A stretch of DNA of 64,000 nt, taken from the NCBI GenBank assembly GCA_958510825.1, contig OY294044.1, positions 42,497,550 to 42,561,549 of the forward strand, read 5' to 3'. Positions within the stretch are counted from its first letter, which is position 1. Each line of letters opens with the position of its first letter. The notes beneath the pieces were generated by a model that was given only the letters and a program-made list of their open reading frames with translations, was not told the DNA's origin and did no database searches. Origin of the DNA: Brachypterus glaber (lineage: Eukaryota; Arthropoda; Insecta; Coleoptera; Kateretidae). Below are positions 11,479 through 22,989 of this stretch, piece after piece. The translations under genes and the position numbers were made by a program.

Positions 11479-12380
11479 GTTTCAAACATCAATAATATTA
11501 AAAGATGTTTATTTTTTTATTACATTTATTAAATAAACTTCATCACCTATATGTAGGTAAAAACATGCAGTTTATAAAAACTCTAAACACATAAAATAAA
11601 ATATCACTAAAAAAATATAACTTTTTAAAGTAAATCGAATTAAAATAAATAAAAACAAATGTGAATAAAACTTCCTCTTATACATTAGTGAGATCAAATA
11701 AAAACAAAAATAAAGCAGATATGTTTAAATACACAAGTTAAAATGTGCCCCAGCACTTTTGGTTGAATGTGCCTCACATAAAAAATATTCCCGGCAAAAA
11801 GTTTCAAACATCAATAATATTAAAAGATGTTTATTTTTTTATTACATTTATTAAATAAACTTCAATATATTACATTTTTGTTTTACCTCGTACTATTCTA
11901 CTTAATTAAGCATCCCCTAAGTCTAGGACTTGTGTGGGCTAGTAGTAGAGGGAACCACCGGCTTTAATTGACTTTCGAACCAATTTATAGGGAGTGTCTG
12001 CTTCACTTACCCCTTCGCCAAATTTCAATTATTAATTAACTAAAAAAGGCAAATCGGCGCCGGTGAGAATCGAACTCACGCTATTTGGGTAGTAAACTCG
12101 TCAAGTAAGACGCGGTAGCCCACTACCATTACATGTAGGTAAAAACATGCAGTTTATAAAAACTCTAAACATGTAAAATAAAATATCACTAAAAAAATAT
12201 AACTTTTTAAAGTAAATCAAATTAAAATAAATAAAAACAAATGTGAATAAAACTACCTCTTATACATTAGTGAGATAAAATAAAAACAAAAATAAAGCAC
12301 ATATGTTTAAACATACTATTTTAAAATGTGCCCCAGCACTTTTGGTACATTCAACCACATAAAAAATATTCCCGGCAAAA
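11479..12380. repeat. Tandem duplication of about 322 bp, second copy split by a SINE
   Basis: Copy 1 (11479-11800) and copy 2 (11801-12380) share start GTTTCAAACATCAATAATAT and end TATTCCCGGCAAAA with few differences. Copy 2 is longer by the SINE plus its target duplication (about 259 bp), so the duplication preceded or accompanied SINE insertion. Confidence 0.85.
11876..12127 (-). mobile_element. tRNA-derived SINE
   Basis: Read on the minus strand, the element begins GGTAGTGGGCTACCGCG (A-box-like) and carries GTGAGTTCGATTCTCACC, a near-perfect tRNA T-arm and RNA polymerase III B box, followed by CGGCGCC and an unrelated 3' body. It lies within copy 2 of the 322-bp duplication and is absent from copy 1, with ATTACAT on both sides (11869-11875, 12128-12134) as a probable target duplication. 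It is not a working tRNA, since no matching 5' acceptor strand is present. Confidence 0.75.
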
Positions 12381-12586
12381 TGTCTTGTTTTAAGATTAAC
12401 AAATTGTTATAATTTTGTAAAATAGCGAACCTTGTAACGTTATGAATATAGTTAAAAACGCAAAGTATTTTTTTTTTCATAAAACCGCAAAAACCCACAT
12501 TTTTTTATCCAATACATCAATATAAAGACTTAGATTACTGTCGTCAACTTACCTAAGGAAATTGACATATTATTCAATGTTTATAA

Positions 12587-12621
12587 ATTGTCTCACGTCT
12601 CCCCTAGCAACGTGAGACAAT
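12587..12621. repeat. 12-bp inverted repeat with 11-bp loop
   Basis: ATTGTCTCACGT and ACGTGAGACAAT form a perfect 12-bp stem. It flanks the recombinase on its 3' side; the larger palindrome at 14611-14733 on the 5' side also has arms containing ATTGTCCAC. Confidence 0.8.
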
Positions 12622-13118
12622 ATTTTTACCCCACTCTTTTAGAAAAGGCAGTTTTTTAATGAATGAAATACTTACTTTTTAGTGATTGGGGTGTGTGCGT
12701 TTATCATGGGATCTCATTTAATTGATCTTACGAGCCAAACGGCTAAAATAAACAGTAACAATGTTGAAATTTTGAAAGCAATAAAATTGCTATCATAACC
12801 TTAAAATTGAAATGTCAAACGTTTGTTTTCCAAAGCCTACTCATCATCGAATCTCGATGTTTATTGATGTAAGGATGCTTTTATATCGATTGTAAAATTT
12901 AAAAATATCGATTTCATATTAAGCACATAATGATTTACTTTAATTTACTTTAGTCATGAAGTCTTTAGACTATTATTTATAAACTATATTTATATTTCTT
13001 GCGTTTTTTGTAAATATATAGTTTTTACATCGAACTGGTCGATGTAGAATAGCCTCTATAGTAGATGAAACGTACAAAATAGGTAGTTCTAAATTAATAA
13101 ATGAAACATTGAAAATAT

Positions 13119-13124
13119 TTTATT
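13119..13124 (-). terminator. Probable poly(A) signal of recombinase gene
   Basis: AATAAA on the minus strand, about 50 bp past the stop codon. Confidence 0.5.
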
Positions 13125-13173
13125 GAAATAATTTTAAAGTTACCAAAAAACTGTATAAAAACTACAGTAAAAT

Positions 13174-14423
13174 CTATTCAGTTTCTTTTTTATATATGTT
13201 AATGTTTTGGATGGGTCCGTGGAAGTGTATACCCCCAAACTGACCTTCAAAGGCCTTAGTTAAGGCATTGTTCACTGTAACATTAATGGGGCTTGTCGGT
13301 CTGGATGAGGAGTATATATTAATAGGAGGAGGAGGAGGAGGGACTGAAATAGTGGCAGGAGCACTTTCAGTGGCTGATGTTGAAGCAATGACATCAGTGG
13401 CAGGAATGTGGACAGGAGTACGAACCACAGTAGATGTTTTTGCTCCTGATATCTTTCTTGCAATTTCAATTTTGTTCTTAATAGAATCCTCTATGTACCC
13501 CTCAGCAACATTGTTGTTTTTCCAAGCTCCATGGCGTTTAATTTCCATAATATCAGCTCCTCCATCAGCCAACAATGTTGCTGAGGAACGTCTAAAGCAG
13601 TGACCAGTGTAATCGGAAGAATTTGGTAAGTTTAAATATCTTGCGATATGAAATGGTATCTTAGAAAGAGTGTTAATGCCAACTGGCTGGCATATACACT
13701 TCTGGTCTCTGTAACATAAAAAAAACCTATCTGTTTTAGGATTTTTGGGCCTAAGGGATACATATTTTTTGTATAATTGTAATGGGTTTACTGGAAATCC
13801 TTCTTCAATAACAGCAAAACTACGTGGCTTGTTGGTTTTAGAATCTGGAATTTTGATGTATAAATATGCTCCCTTGTCTTCAATATCAGCAGTTGTCAGT
13901 TTTGTTAGCTCATCACAACGACATGCCCCTGATATTGCAATAATCAGAGCTATCTTCATCAGGAGATACTGACTGTCTGGCGCATCCACCAAAAATCTTA
14001 CTATATTTTCCCGTTCTAAAATTCTAGCCTTTTTGGGCTTGTAATCCCTGCTTTTACCTTTTAAAAAAGCTGTGAGCTTTGTAAACCTAAAATATACAAA
14101 CTTAGAAAATAAATCACAAAAATAATAATGTTTTACCTCGAAATATCTATATCCTCAAAGATTTTTATAGTTGCCTTTAATTTTGAGTATTTGCACCACA
14201 TTGAACTCGATTGTAATGACTTTGATAAATGCAAAAAGTATGCAAGCAGAACATCCTCATTTAAACCTTTTATGTTTCTCAAATTTCTCCAGTTATCGAA
14301 AATTTTATACTCGTGTTCATATTTTTCCTTTGATTTCGGCGGTAGTGTATTAAAAGCAGCTACTTTAGCTTCTTCCAGGATATCCTCAGGGATAAAAACA
14401 CTATTTTCTTCTCCAAAATCCAT
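13174..14423 (-). CDS. Crypton-like tyrosine recombinase, intact, two exons
   Basis: Joined exons 14423-14137 and 14086-13174 encode 399 residues. The 50-bp intron has donor AG|GTAAAA and acceptor TATTTTAG|G; it splits an Arg codon (R96). Residues 1-125 look like a helical core-binding domain (LPPKSKEKYEHEYKIFDNW). The catalytic domain shows R152 (SGACRCDEL), probable K179 (SKTNK), H258-x-x-R261 (HCFRRSSATL), H281 and W284 (HGAW) and nucleophile Y293 (EGYIEDS). This complete set is the hallmark of phage-integrase-type recombinases, which cut and rejoin DNA through a tyrosine-DNA bond. A low-complexity Ser/Thr/Pro tail (about 310-365) ends in IHFHGPIQNINIY. ATG at 14423 is chosen because the frame upstream has no better start. 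Crypton DNA transposons are the best family guess; a domesticated gene is the alternative. No frameshift or stop, so it is recent or under selection. Confidence 0.85.
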
Positions 14424-14610
14424 TTTAAATTTAAAAATGACGCCACGCGGAAAATTAAATCTTGAACTGTCAAACTTGCAATTGTTTTTTTTTGTAACAT
14501 AGCCGCCTGCTATTACAGCAGCCGTAATGAGATAAAACATTGCGTGTACATAAAAAAGCATTATTAAAAACCGCATTTTCGTATGATTACAAATGTATTG
14601 GATAAAATTT

Positions 14611-14733
14611 TGTATGGCACACGTGGGCAAATAGATATTGTCCACACAAGAATATTGACCCACTCGGCCTACGGCCGTCGTGGGTCAAACATTCTCTCGT
14701 GGACAATATCTTATTTTACCCACTAGTACCATA
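14611..14733. repeat. Imperfect palindrome of about 120 bp beside the recombinase
   Basis: The left half TTTGTATGGCACACGTGGGC, AGATATTGTCCAC, TTGACCCACTCGGCC is mirrored by GGCCGTCGTGGGTCAA, GTGGACAATATCT and GCCCAC-type sequence ending near ACCATAAA. The inner 14633-14711 pairs best. It begins about 190 bp upstream of the recombinase start codon and has a CG-rich apex (CTCGGCCTACGGCC). It could be an element end, a recombination site or an unrelated MITE. Confidence 0.75.
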
Positions 14734-16340
14734 AATAACTATTGTTTCACTCGGATACTAATTGAAGCAGATCGGCCATATTACTCATAATCTGGTAAAG
14801 AAGAATGTTGTGTGCCTTATTTGGGCACTTAATTCAAATAGTCATGGAAGTTTCAGAGACTCGTTGAATGTGCCCCTTGGTTGAACCATCCCCCTCCTCC
14901 CCTACTATTTTCTTTTAATTAAATTATTTACTGGTTGGACCGATTACGTATACCCCTTGAAGTGAAGGTCAACTGAAATTAAGTAGTCGATGCATCGAGA
15001 TGCTCTGTTAGGAAAGGTCGACCACGTAATATCTGCTAACCCCCAGTTTTCAAGCGTCAATTTTTATCATGAGATAGTTTCATCTGTATAAATATTCTAT
15101 ACAAAAATAAGTTCTTATGGAATTCCGGAACTACGGCAGTTTAAAGATTGTTTTTTAGGAACTTGGTACGTCTGTTTCTAGTATTTTTTATATTATTTTT
15201 TTGTACAATCATACTTTAAAACTAGGTATGTATTCAATTCCCAAATTATCCTTTGCAGAAAAGGGTTATAATATGCTTATTTAAAACATTTTCATTTATC
15301 CGATAAGCCGGGAAAAATTTTAAAATTTATTGAATTGAAATTGTACCCAAGCGTCAAATATTCGGGCAAAACTTTCTCGCTGTCCTGATCATTGATTGAA
15401 AAAAAGGGTCCGAATTTCAAAAAATAAAATAAAAACAAAAATGGTATTATTATTTACAGACTTCATTAACCGTAATGTGGCTTATTCCGTAGCATCGCAC
15501 ACAGGAAAAATTTTCCAAACATCAAGACAAAAACCTAAATGTTAACAATTCTCTCTAGGGATAAGTAGTACTTACTTTTAGCGAAAATATATTTATTTAA
15601 GTAAATCAAATTCTTCTAGAAGGCTCAATAGTCTAAAAATGGTCACTTTCGCTATATTAAAATTCCCAAGTAGTCCCCGATGACAGTACTGCCACCGGGT
15701 TCAGATTTTTAAAATTATATTTTTTTGGTAATCAAAAAGAAAAATTACATATATACACTTATGGGTAATTTCAGCGTTGCCTAAGTTACATATTACGCCT
15801 ATTTTAACTTTTAAATATATAAATTTGTCAATTATAATAAAAGACATAATACAATATTTATTTTTAGTAAATAACAAAGTAACAAAACATATGTTTATAA
15901 TTAGTATAATAAGTTTAATTTGTAATAAATTTATAATTTTATGTAATGTTGCTTACGTTACATTTTGTTACCTGGATTTTGACTTAAGGGGACTTTTTTT
16001 TCATAATTTGAAAAAAATTAACTTTTTAATTTTTTTTTTTTTTGTGAAAAGAATATTGTATTTATTGAACTGATTTCTTTTGGACATATTTATAAAACAT
16101 ACTTATTAAGAATATAAAAATTTGTTTTTTTTTATTTTTTAGTACATCTTGACCACTTCAGATGGCGTCTTCCAAAATACACTTTTTAAACGGCTCCAAT
16201 GTTTTAAACCTTTAAAAATTGCTGAGCTGTGTATTAAAAGATAAAATATCTGTTGCTTAGGTCACAAGGGTATTCATTGATTAAGTTACATTAAAAGTTC
16301 TTATATTTTTTTGCATTATAAACTGATATAGATCTTCAAA
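14734..16340. other. AT-rich DNA, nothing identified
   Basis: No gene or clear repeat pair. A 98-codon plus-strand frame at 15777-16073 is low-complexity Ile/Leu/Phe and is not credible. Confidence 0.4.
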
Positions 16341-17445
16341 TTCGTAAAAATTATCGCCTGCGGCGCTAAAGCTTTCTTACATTTAAGTGAAACTTTTAAT
16401 TGTAACACTTTTAAAATTAAAATACACTAAAACAATTTAAAAAATAATTTCCCTGCGGCGCTAGAACTTTCCTGTATTTCTATAAAATTAAAAATTATAC
16501 CACTATTTAAAATTTTAATCCATAACAGTTGTGAAAAAATTTGGCTGCGGCGCTACGGCTTTCTTAAGTTTGATTAGAAAGATAAGGGCGCTAAAACAAG
16601 CAGACCCTTTTTCGTGTCTATATACTTTCAAATTAGTAAAAATTGTCGCCTGCGGCGCTAGTGCTTTCTTATTTTTTTTCTATTTAAGCTTCCCGGGGCC
16701 TGGTATTGATGGTCCCACAGAAGGGCAAAGGTGCCAAAACCAGCAAATATGCAGGCCCTTTTCAACGTGGACTATATAAACTATAGAACATCAAATTCGT
16801 TATGTTTTATTTAAGGTAACTTAAACGTAAAAATTGTAAAAATGTTCGCGTTTGGCGCTAAAGCTTTCTTGTTTTTAAGTGAAACTTTTAATAGAAACTA
16901 ACACTTTTAAAATTTAAATATACTATGAAATTTGAAAAAAGATTTCCTGCGGCACTAGACCTTTCTTGCATTTGTAGGAAATTTAAAATTATACTGTCAC
17001 TCTTTTAAAATTTTAGACCATCACAATTGTAAAAAATGTCGCCTGCGGCGCTACGCTTTCTTAAGTTTTGTTTTAAATTTATGTTTTAAATCATGATTTT
17101 TTTTAGATTGAAAAAAAAAAACATCAGAAATTAACAGAGTTCGTAAAAAATATGACCTGTGGCGCTAACTCAGTTATTCAAAGGCCGAAAATAATTCCTT
17201 TAGTCTTCACTTTTTTGTGCTTTTTATATTGTTTGTATTATAAATATAAAATCTGTTTATTTTCTATACAATTATTCTTTTATATAATATATTTAAAAAA
17301 TATATATAATATTTTTTCTCCTATGGCGCAAGATTTTCTATGTTTTTACTAATTTAAGAAAATTTCTGTATATTTTCGCCTAATTGGCCATTTTAATTAG
17401 TTAAAAAAATTATGCAAAAATATTCGCCTGCTGCGCCATTTTAAT
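16340..17445 (+). repeat. Degenerate tandem array with CCTGCGGCGCTA core
   Basis: The core CCTGCGGCGCTA, usually followed by GCTTTCTT and an AT-rich spacer with TTTAAAAT, recurs at 16357, 16452, 16544, 16649, 16849, 16946, 17042, 17156, 17320 and 17427. Spacing is mostly 92-107 bp, with one double step and one long step. The unit is CG-rich only at its core, whose CGCC-TGC-GGCG can form a small hairpin. No coding content. The divergence between units indicates an old array. Confidence 0.8.
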
Positions 17446-17677
17446 TATTTTCCAGATGTGGGAAAAATGTGCTAAGCGCCCCCCAAAAAATCCTGGAACG
17501 CCCTTGCTAGGAGCGTTACGTAATCATTAAACGTTTCCTAAACTGCAAAATTCAATCAAAATTAAATGTCTTTAATAATATACGCCAGAAAAAGTTAAAA
17601 AGTTGAAGCTACTCTTAAACTGATAATACCAAATCCTTTTAATTCGTACAGGTGTTTGCCAGACACTGTTTCGTAAA
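17446..17677. other. Spacer with fragment of the ACGTAACGC MITE
   Basis: CTAGGAGCGTTACGTAATCA near 17508 matches one end of the MITE at 35855-36005. The other end is not seen. Confidence 0.45.
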
Positions 17678-17814
17678 GGCCTATCCAGAAGCTTGCATAA
17701 GAACATAAAACATAAGAATGCGATGACGTGATTGGCTTACAAGATACTCATCAAGCCAATCACGGCATCGCACTGTTACGTACTATGTTGTTATGCGAGA
17801 CTGTGGATATACCC
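17678..17814. mobile_element. Palindromic CCAAT MITE, copy 2
   Basis: Same hairpin as 3011-3152 in the opposite orientation, with ends GGCCTATCCAGAAGCTTGCA and GACTGTGGATATACCC. Confidence 0.8.
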
Positions 17815-20342
17815 TAACTCAAATGTGCCAATAATATTGTCTATTGATTAAGTACCCAGCTATTTGCTGACTAAAACTTTTATTGCCATGTTTTCAGGAA
17901 ATTTTGCCTGTGTGCATCGAGGCCGACACATTATTCAATTTGGCTGCTCCTGCTGCGGAGATGAATTGAGAGGGTGGTCCGGCGATCGGATGGTGCTCCT
18001 GCAAAAAGCTCCTCCTGCTGCTGTATTTTTATATCGCCACCGATGAATACATGTATGTACGTATGTAGATATGCGTTGCATATGTATGATAAGCATGTAG
18101 CCTCGTCCCTTATGAAACTTCATATTCTCTCGCTCTGCACTTTTTAACTCTGCTAAGCTTTTCCACTGCAGAAAGCTCAAGTGTTACGCAAATATTTGAA
18201 CTTTTTTATTTGCTTATTTTATTCGTTTATTTTATTCGTTCGGTTTTTAAACTTGTGTCTCCATTTAGTTTAACTAGGCTTTCTTGAATACTTAATCCAA
18301 ATATTGATTAAAGTTAAATATATTTAACGCTATTTTCGTTTGATTAAACTAAATTTTCATTTCCAAATATGTAGATAACGCTTAAAATATATTAATTTAA
18401 AATTTTAATAATAATTAAATGGGATTAAACCAGAGGTACACTTTGACGCACGGATCTGTGACTACGGGAAATATGTTTCGAATGTGTGTGCAAGTGGGAG
18501 GCCCGTTGTAGGCACACACGCCTTATAACGCTCTTAACGGAAAGAAGAGCGCGAATGATTCCTTCCCTGTTGTCAGAGACTTTCTTCAACTTGACGAATA
18601 TGGCGTATCGCCACTTAAAAGTAAATAGAAAACATTTTTAGAATTTAGTTTAACCAGTTAAATATTAATGTTTTCGTTTTATTAAAAAAGAGCCCAATTT
18701 TCAGTAGTAAGACCTTTAATTTTTAATTTCCAAGTGTCTTAGACTAAAGAAGTTTGCTCAAGAGTGCTGTACTATTATTTTTTCTTTTGGGGGGCGGCAT
18801 ATCTATTGCCTAGGGCGGCAACTTCCCTAAATCCGGCTATGCCTCCAAATATATAACTCTTATAATGTATACCTATTATTTTTTTACGTTCTTCATGTTA
18901 ATACATACGCAATACCTATAGTTTACGTTTCATGAGCTATATTAAATCACAAGAGTGCAGATCTGTACGTTAAGGCTGCTGAACTTTTTCACTACTCAAG
19001 TGTTAAGAAAATATTTGAACCTTTGTGTTTGCTTAGTTATTCAGTTACATTTTTTATTGAATTTAAAATTATATTCCCTTATTATTAATCAGTTTAAAAT
19101 TGAGGTTCCAATGAATTTGTTACCTTATAATGCATGGAATCTGGGGGTGTATTTGACATTAACGCGGGCATTAGATAACTAAGTTTTATAATTTTTATAA
19201 TTAAGTAGAACTTAAGTTCGTTAAATTTTATTATAGTTTATGTATATGATTATCATCAATAATTTAATAATAACAGTTTATTAAATACTGAGTAAAAAAA
19301 AAGTCCAAAAAGATTGATTATTTACCCTATAGGGCATTTAGCTTATTTTTTTGGGAAAGACCAATATCACAAAAGAAGAAGAAGCTAAAAAGACTTTATA
19401 ATTACCTTAATTTTGCCATTTAATTGTCATTTCCTTATAATATTACATTATTAAGCCATTATGATTTAAAAAGCTTGAGAAGTACGAAATTCAATTTAGT
19501 AGATATGTTCGATTATGAAGATATGCCATCGTTATGGTTACGCCTTGATCTATTGGTTAAAATTCGAAACTATGGTGGTCTATTATTATAAAATAGTTCT
19601 ATGATTTTAAAATTAATATAAACTAATAAATTATTGACATTTCCTTTGTGGAATGAACAGTTCCCAATCTCCCGCTACATAATTTAAAGTCCATCTCCAA
19701 TTTTTATTATTTTCCACAGTCAAATTCCCTCTATTTTTCTGCCTTTCGGTCGGTCAGTTTTTTTTTTGCCACGGCCAATGCTTTAAAGGCCCCTTCCAAC
19801 CTAATGATATTTCCATCCGATTCCACGCCGGCCCATAGCCTGCTGGACCGCCTTTCACCCCTTTCGAACAGTGATCTAAGTAGATCAAATAACATACAAC
19901 AGTTTTACTTTCCGCCACTCTTATAGAATCCGAGAATATTTAGGTAAAAAGAATTGTCTACGTGAAATGCCAATTCTGTATAAATAAAACAAGTTTCTTT
20001 ATCTTTTACCAAAAACATGAGATGACCACAAGCATGATATGTCCATTTCCATCCACTGATCGATACAAACCTTCCCTAATTCTTTTAATTTCTTTTTGTC
20101 CAGAGTAGAGCTGACGTCATTCACTACGATTCTTAGTGATTTTTAAGTCATCTTCTCATCTAATGTTTAGGTAGTTTGGAATTTTTCTTTTATTTTTTTT
20201 TTCTTCTAGGATCATCTTTCTAATGTCCCCGCGCAATGTGACCTGCTCACTTACATCTTTGATGTGCAAAACCCTCTAAGATCTCCCTTATGTTTTCTTT
20301 TATACAGTTATTTTTTTATTATTTGTTGTTATTATACTATTT
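17815..20342. other. No confirmed gene; repeated and GC-richer blocks
   Basis: Four things stand out. 17880-18060 is GC-richer with unassigned frames. A block containing CTCAAGTGTTA and AAATATTTGAAC occurs at 18170-18430 and again, diverged, at 19000-19260. 18421-18620 is a GC-richer unique block. 18785-18840 (GGGGGGCGGCATATC, CCTAGGGCGGCAAC) looks like a transposon end. Minus-strand 19650-20110 has coding-like words broken by many stops. Confidence 0.35.
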
Positions 20343-20815
20343 ATAGCGCGTAGCGCTAGAATAGTAGTTTTGAATTTACCAAAATCGCCAAAAAAGGCCA
20401 AGACAAAAAAATTCTTGGATACAAATATGTTTCATGAAAAAATAAGAAATTTTGAAAATGTCCGTCTGCCGTCTGTCTGGTGGCATTTTTTTTGTAGACA
20501 CGATAACTCAAGAACGAATAAACCGATCGACTCCAAATTTTTAGGAAAAATCAAGTTCTATGAGAGGAAGATCCATATAACAAAAAAGTTATGTGGGGTT
20601 AAATTTAAAAAAAATAAAAAGAACTATCATTTTCAAAAAAATTAAAAAAAATCGATTTTTTTTTAATTTTTTTTTTATTTTTTGTTTTTTAAAAACCATC
20701 TTTTGAAAAAAAAATGTATTTTTTTTTTTGAAAATATTTTTTAAGTATTTGGGAATATTATATAATGGAATGCGTAGCATTACATATTTTCACAGCTTGT
20801 TCTTTACATACGTCT
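20343..20815 (+). mobile_element. MITE family B, copy 2 (uninterrupted)
   Basis: Begins GCGCGTAGCGCTAGAATAGT and ends near GCGTAGCATTACATATTTTC. It holds the family landmarks TTCTTGGATACAAATATG, GTCCGTCTG and CGATAACTCAAGAACGAATA. No coding capacity. This copy shows what copies 1 and 3 looked like before insertion. Confidence 0.75.
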
Positions 20816-22165
20816 TTCTTTCGAGTGACCTTTGAGTTTATACTAGCCTCCAATGGGGGGAGGGGTAAGGGCACCCCTGTTTTAAAATATTGCATACAAG
20901 TATTATTAGGTGCAAATAATTTTTTAGCGGTTTAGTGTAAGCCCCCCTTATATAATCTGAATCCTCAACTGCTAGCCTTTGTACGTCCTTCTTAGCTTCC
21001 AAACTTAACCTAAAATTTACTAAAGAAAATAAAAGGTAGAAAAATGTAAAAGGAGCTGTTGCTTTTTGTCATATCTGTGTATTTCTTTGATAAGCAAAAA
21101 ATTACCATCTAAAACATATATTTTTAGAATACCAGAAAAAATGTTGCCAAAGGCCAAAATAAGGTTTGTTGTAGCATTTTATTTTTTTGTTTTATAAAGT
21201 AAACCCGATTTTAGCTCTGATAGTTTGATCTGTTCCCAATACTCCTTTGTAAGATTAGTAAAAAATATATTAAAAAAAAATTTTACCAAAAATTTTTGTT
21301 ACGTCCTTTGGCTTACATGCAGCAGAGTACAACGCCCGTGGCAGATCGCTTCACGAGACTTCGGTTCAATCGACATTTATAATTTTTTTCGTATGCAATT
21401 TTTATTTCCTTTATAATGTTCTCTAGAGAGCAGAGCTGCGTTCTCTGTTCCATATGAGCCAATCAATGGATTCATTTTTATTTTCCTATATTGACCCATT
21501 AGATGCATTATTTCTACTTTTTATTCTTTTTTTGAAACGCTTTAACAGGATTTTTTTCTGCAAATAAATATTGGCTCATTATTGTCAGTACTAAGATAAC
21601 TAAGACAACTTTTTAACCTTTTTTATTTTACACAATTTCTTTTCTTTTTTGTAGATTTTATATAAAAAGTATCTAAGAAGTTTCTAAAACGGGCAAAAAA
21701 ACGATGAAAACTAACCAGTTGGTATATTTTTTTTAAGATAATTGGGCCTGTTATGCAAAAGTCAACCAACCCGCAATATTTTACAAATTGTGGGTTGCAT
21801 GTAGAAATATAGTATGGATATTTCTACATCCAGTATACGACATTATCTCGTTACTTTTTTAATTTGTTGGTTGGTTACTTTTTACGTAAGGGCTCCTTTT
21901 TACGGAACCATTTGTATACTATGCAAGTTTGTATGATTCAGGCCCATGCCTACAGGCAATTTTGATGCTAGTTTTGAACAATCAAAATGTTCACGCAAGT
22001 TCTATAGTATTTTTTGTGGTAACAACCTGGAAAAAAAATTACCAAAGGAGCAAAACGGCCATTTTAGATAATCTCTGTCGTTTTTTATCGGTTTTTCGTT
22101 TTTTATTATTTTATAGTTTTGAATTGGGTTTTAATTGTGTTTCTGTGTTTTGGATTTGATTTAAA
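20816..22165. other. AT-rich DNA, no gene identified
   Basis: A short GC-richer stretch at 21300-21365 has GGTTCAATC, weakly like a polymerase III B box, but no clear A box. Confidence 0.35.
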
Positions 22166-22600
22166 TTTGGCAAAATATGAGAAATTTTTCAATTTTATTC
22201 ATATATTAAACAAAATTAGCCTAAAATAATTACAGATTTACTTAAAAAAACTGTTTAGTTCCAAACATAATTAATTTTTAATATTTAAGGAGGAAAAATC
22301 GCAATAAAAAATAAATTAAATTGGTCCCAGAAAAAAAAGGGACAAAATTTGTTTTTTTTTTGCACAGGGTCATTTTTTGCACTGCTGATTACGAACAAAA
22401 CAGTAAAAAAATTGAAAAAAAAATTGCGTTATTAGGGTGGTTCAAAATTTGACAAAAATGTCCGATTTTTTACAAAGGCCTCTTTTGTAATCATAATGTG
22501 GACCAATATCTAAAAACTTAAAACTCAAAATGGCGGAATAAATATGGAAGAAATATTTTTTTAATTTTCCCAAAATTAACAAAAATATGGCATATAGTGT
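22166..22600 (+). repeat. Repeat with an inverted relative at 25177-25540
   Basis: GGCAAAATATGAGAAATTTTTC and AATAATTACAGATTTACTT match the reverse complement of 25177-25265. GCGTTATTAGGGTGGTTC near 22427 matches the reverse complement of the block ending near 25480. The order of the blocks shows two oppositely oriented, rearranged copies, not one simple hairpin. Confidence 0.5.
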
Positions 22601-22989
22601 ACATTTTCTAGCAAACAAGTCGCGTTTCTATCGTGCGCTCTCTCACACTTTATCAATATGAACGGAAAATTCAAATTCATTTGTTGTTCCTTCGTTATTT
22701 CTAACATGAACCAAAGTATACAAAAATATCTCCTAAACTATTATTAGTAACTAGTACTATTATATTTATAAAAAAGTTGTAAGAAAGAAAAAAAATACAT
22801 TTACGTTCTTGCCCAGCACTTCTGAACGGAAAAGTGGGAAGAATATACACATCACGTGACTTGCTTGGGAGAAAATGTTCACTATAAAACAAAAATTTAT
22901 GAAAACTTCTACCTATTTTTTATGGGTTATTTTCCTTATATGTACTAGTAATTACAGTAAAAAAATCATGATTTATTACCAGCCTGTTT

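Larger units (their letters stand above)
12381..13173. other. Downstream flank of the recombinase gene
   Basis: Holds the short inverted repeat at 12587-12621 and a likely poly(A) signal for the recombinase. Otherwise AT-rich with no gene. Confidence 0.4.

Noticed and set aside
12045..12130. Functional tRNA gene
   Set aside because: T-arm is good but the 5' acceptor strand is missing and the element continues into a SINE body.
13268..13603. Plus-strand open frame of 111 codons
   Set aside because: Antisense shadow of the tyrosine recombinase.
16340..17445. CRISPR-like regular repeats
   Set aside because: Repeat units diverge, spacing varies and the genome is eukaryotic; it is a degenerate tandem array.
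19650..20110. Coding-looking words on the minus strand
   Set aside because: All three frames are broken by stops and none matches a transposase or host family I can name.
21301..21365. Possible second tRNA-derived SINE
   Set aside because: Only GGTTCAATC resembles a B box; A box spacing and 3' body are not convincing.
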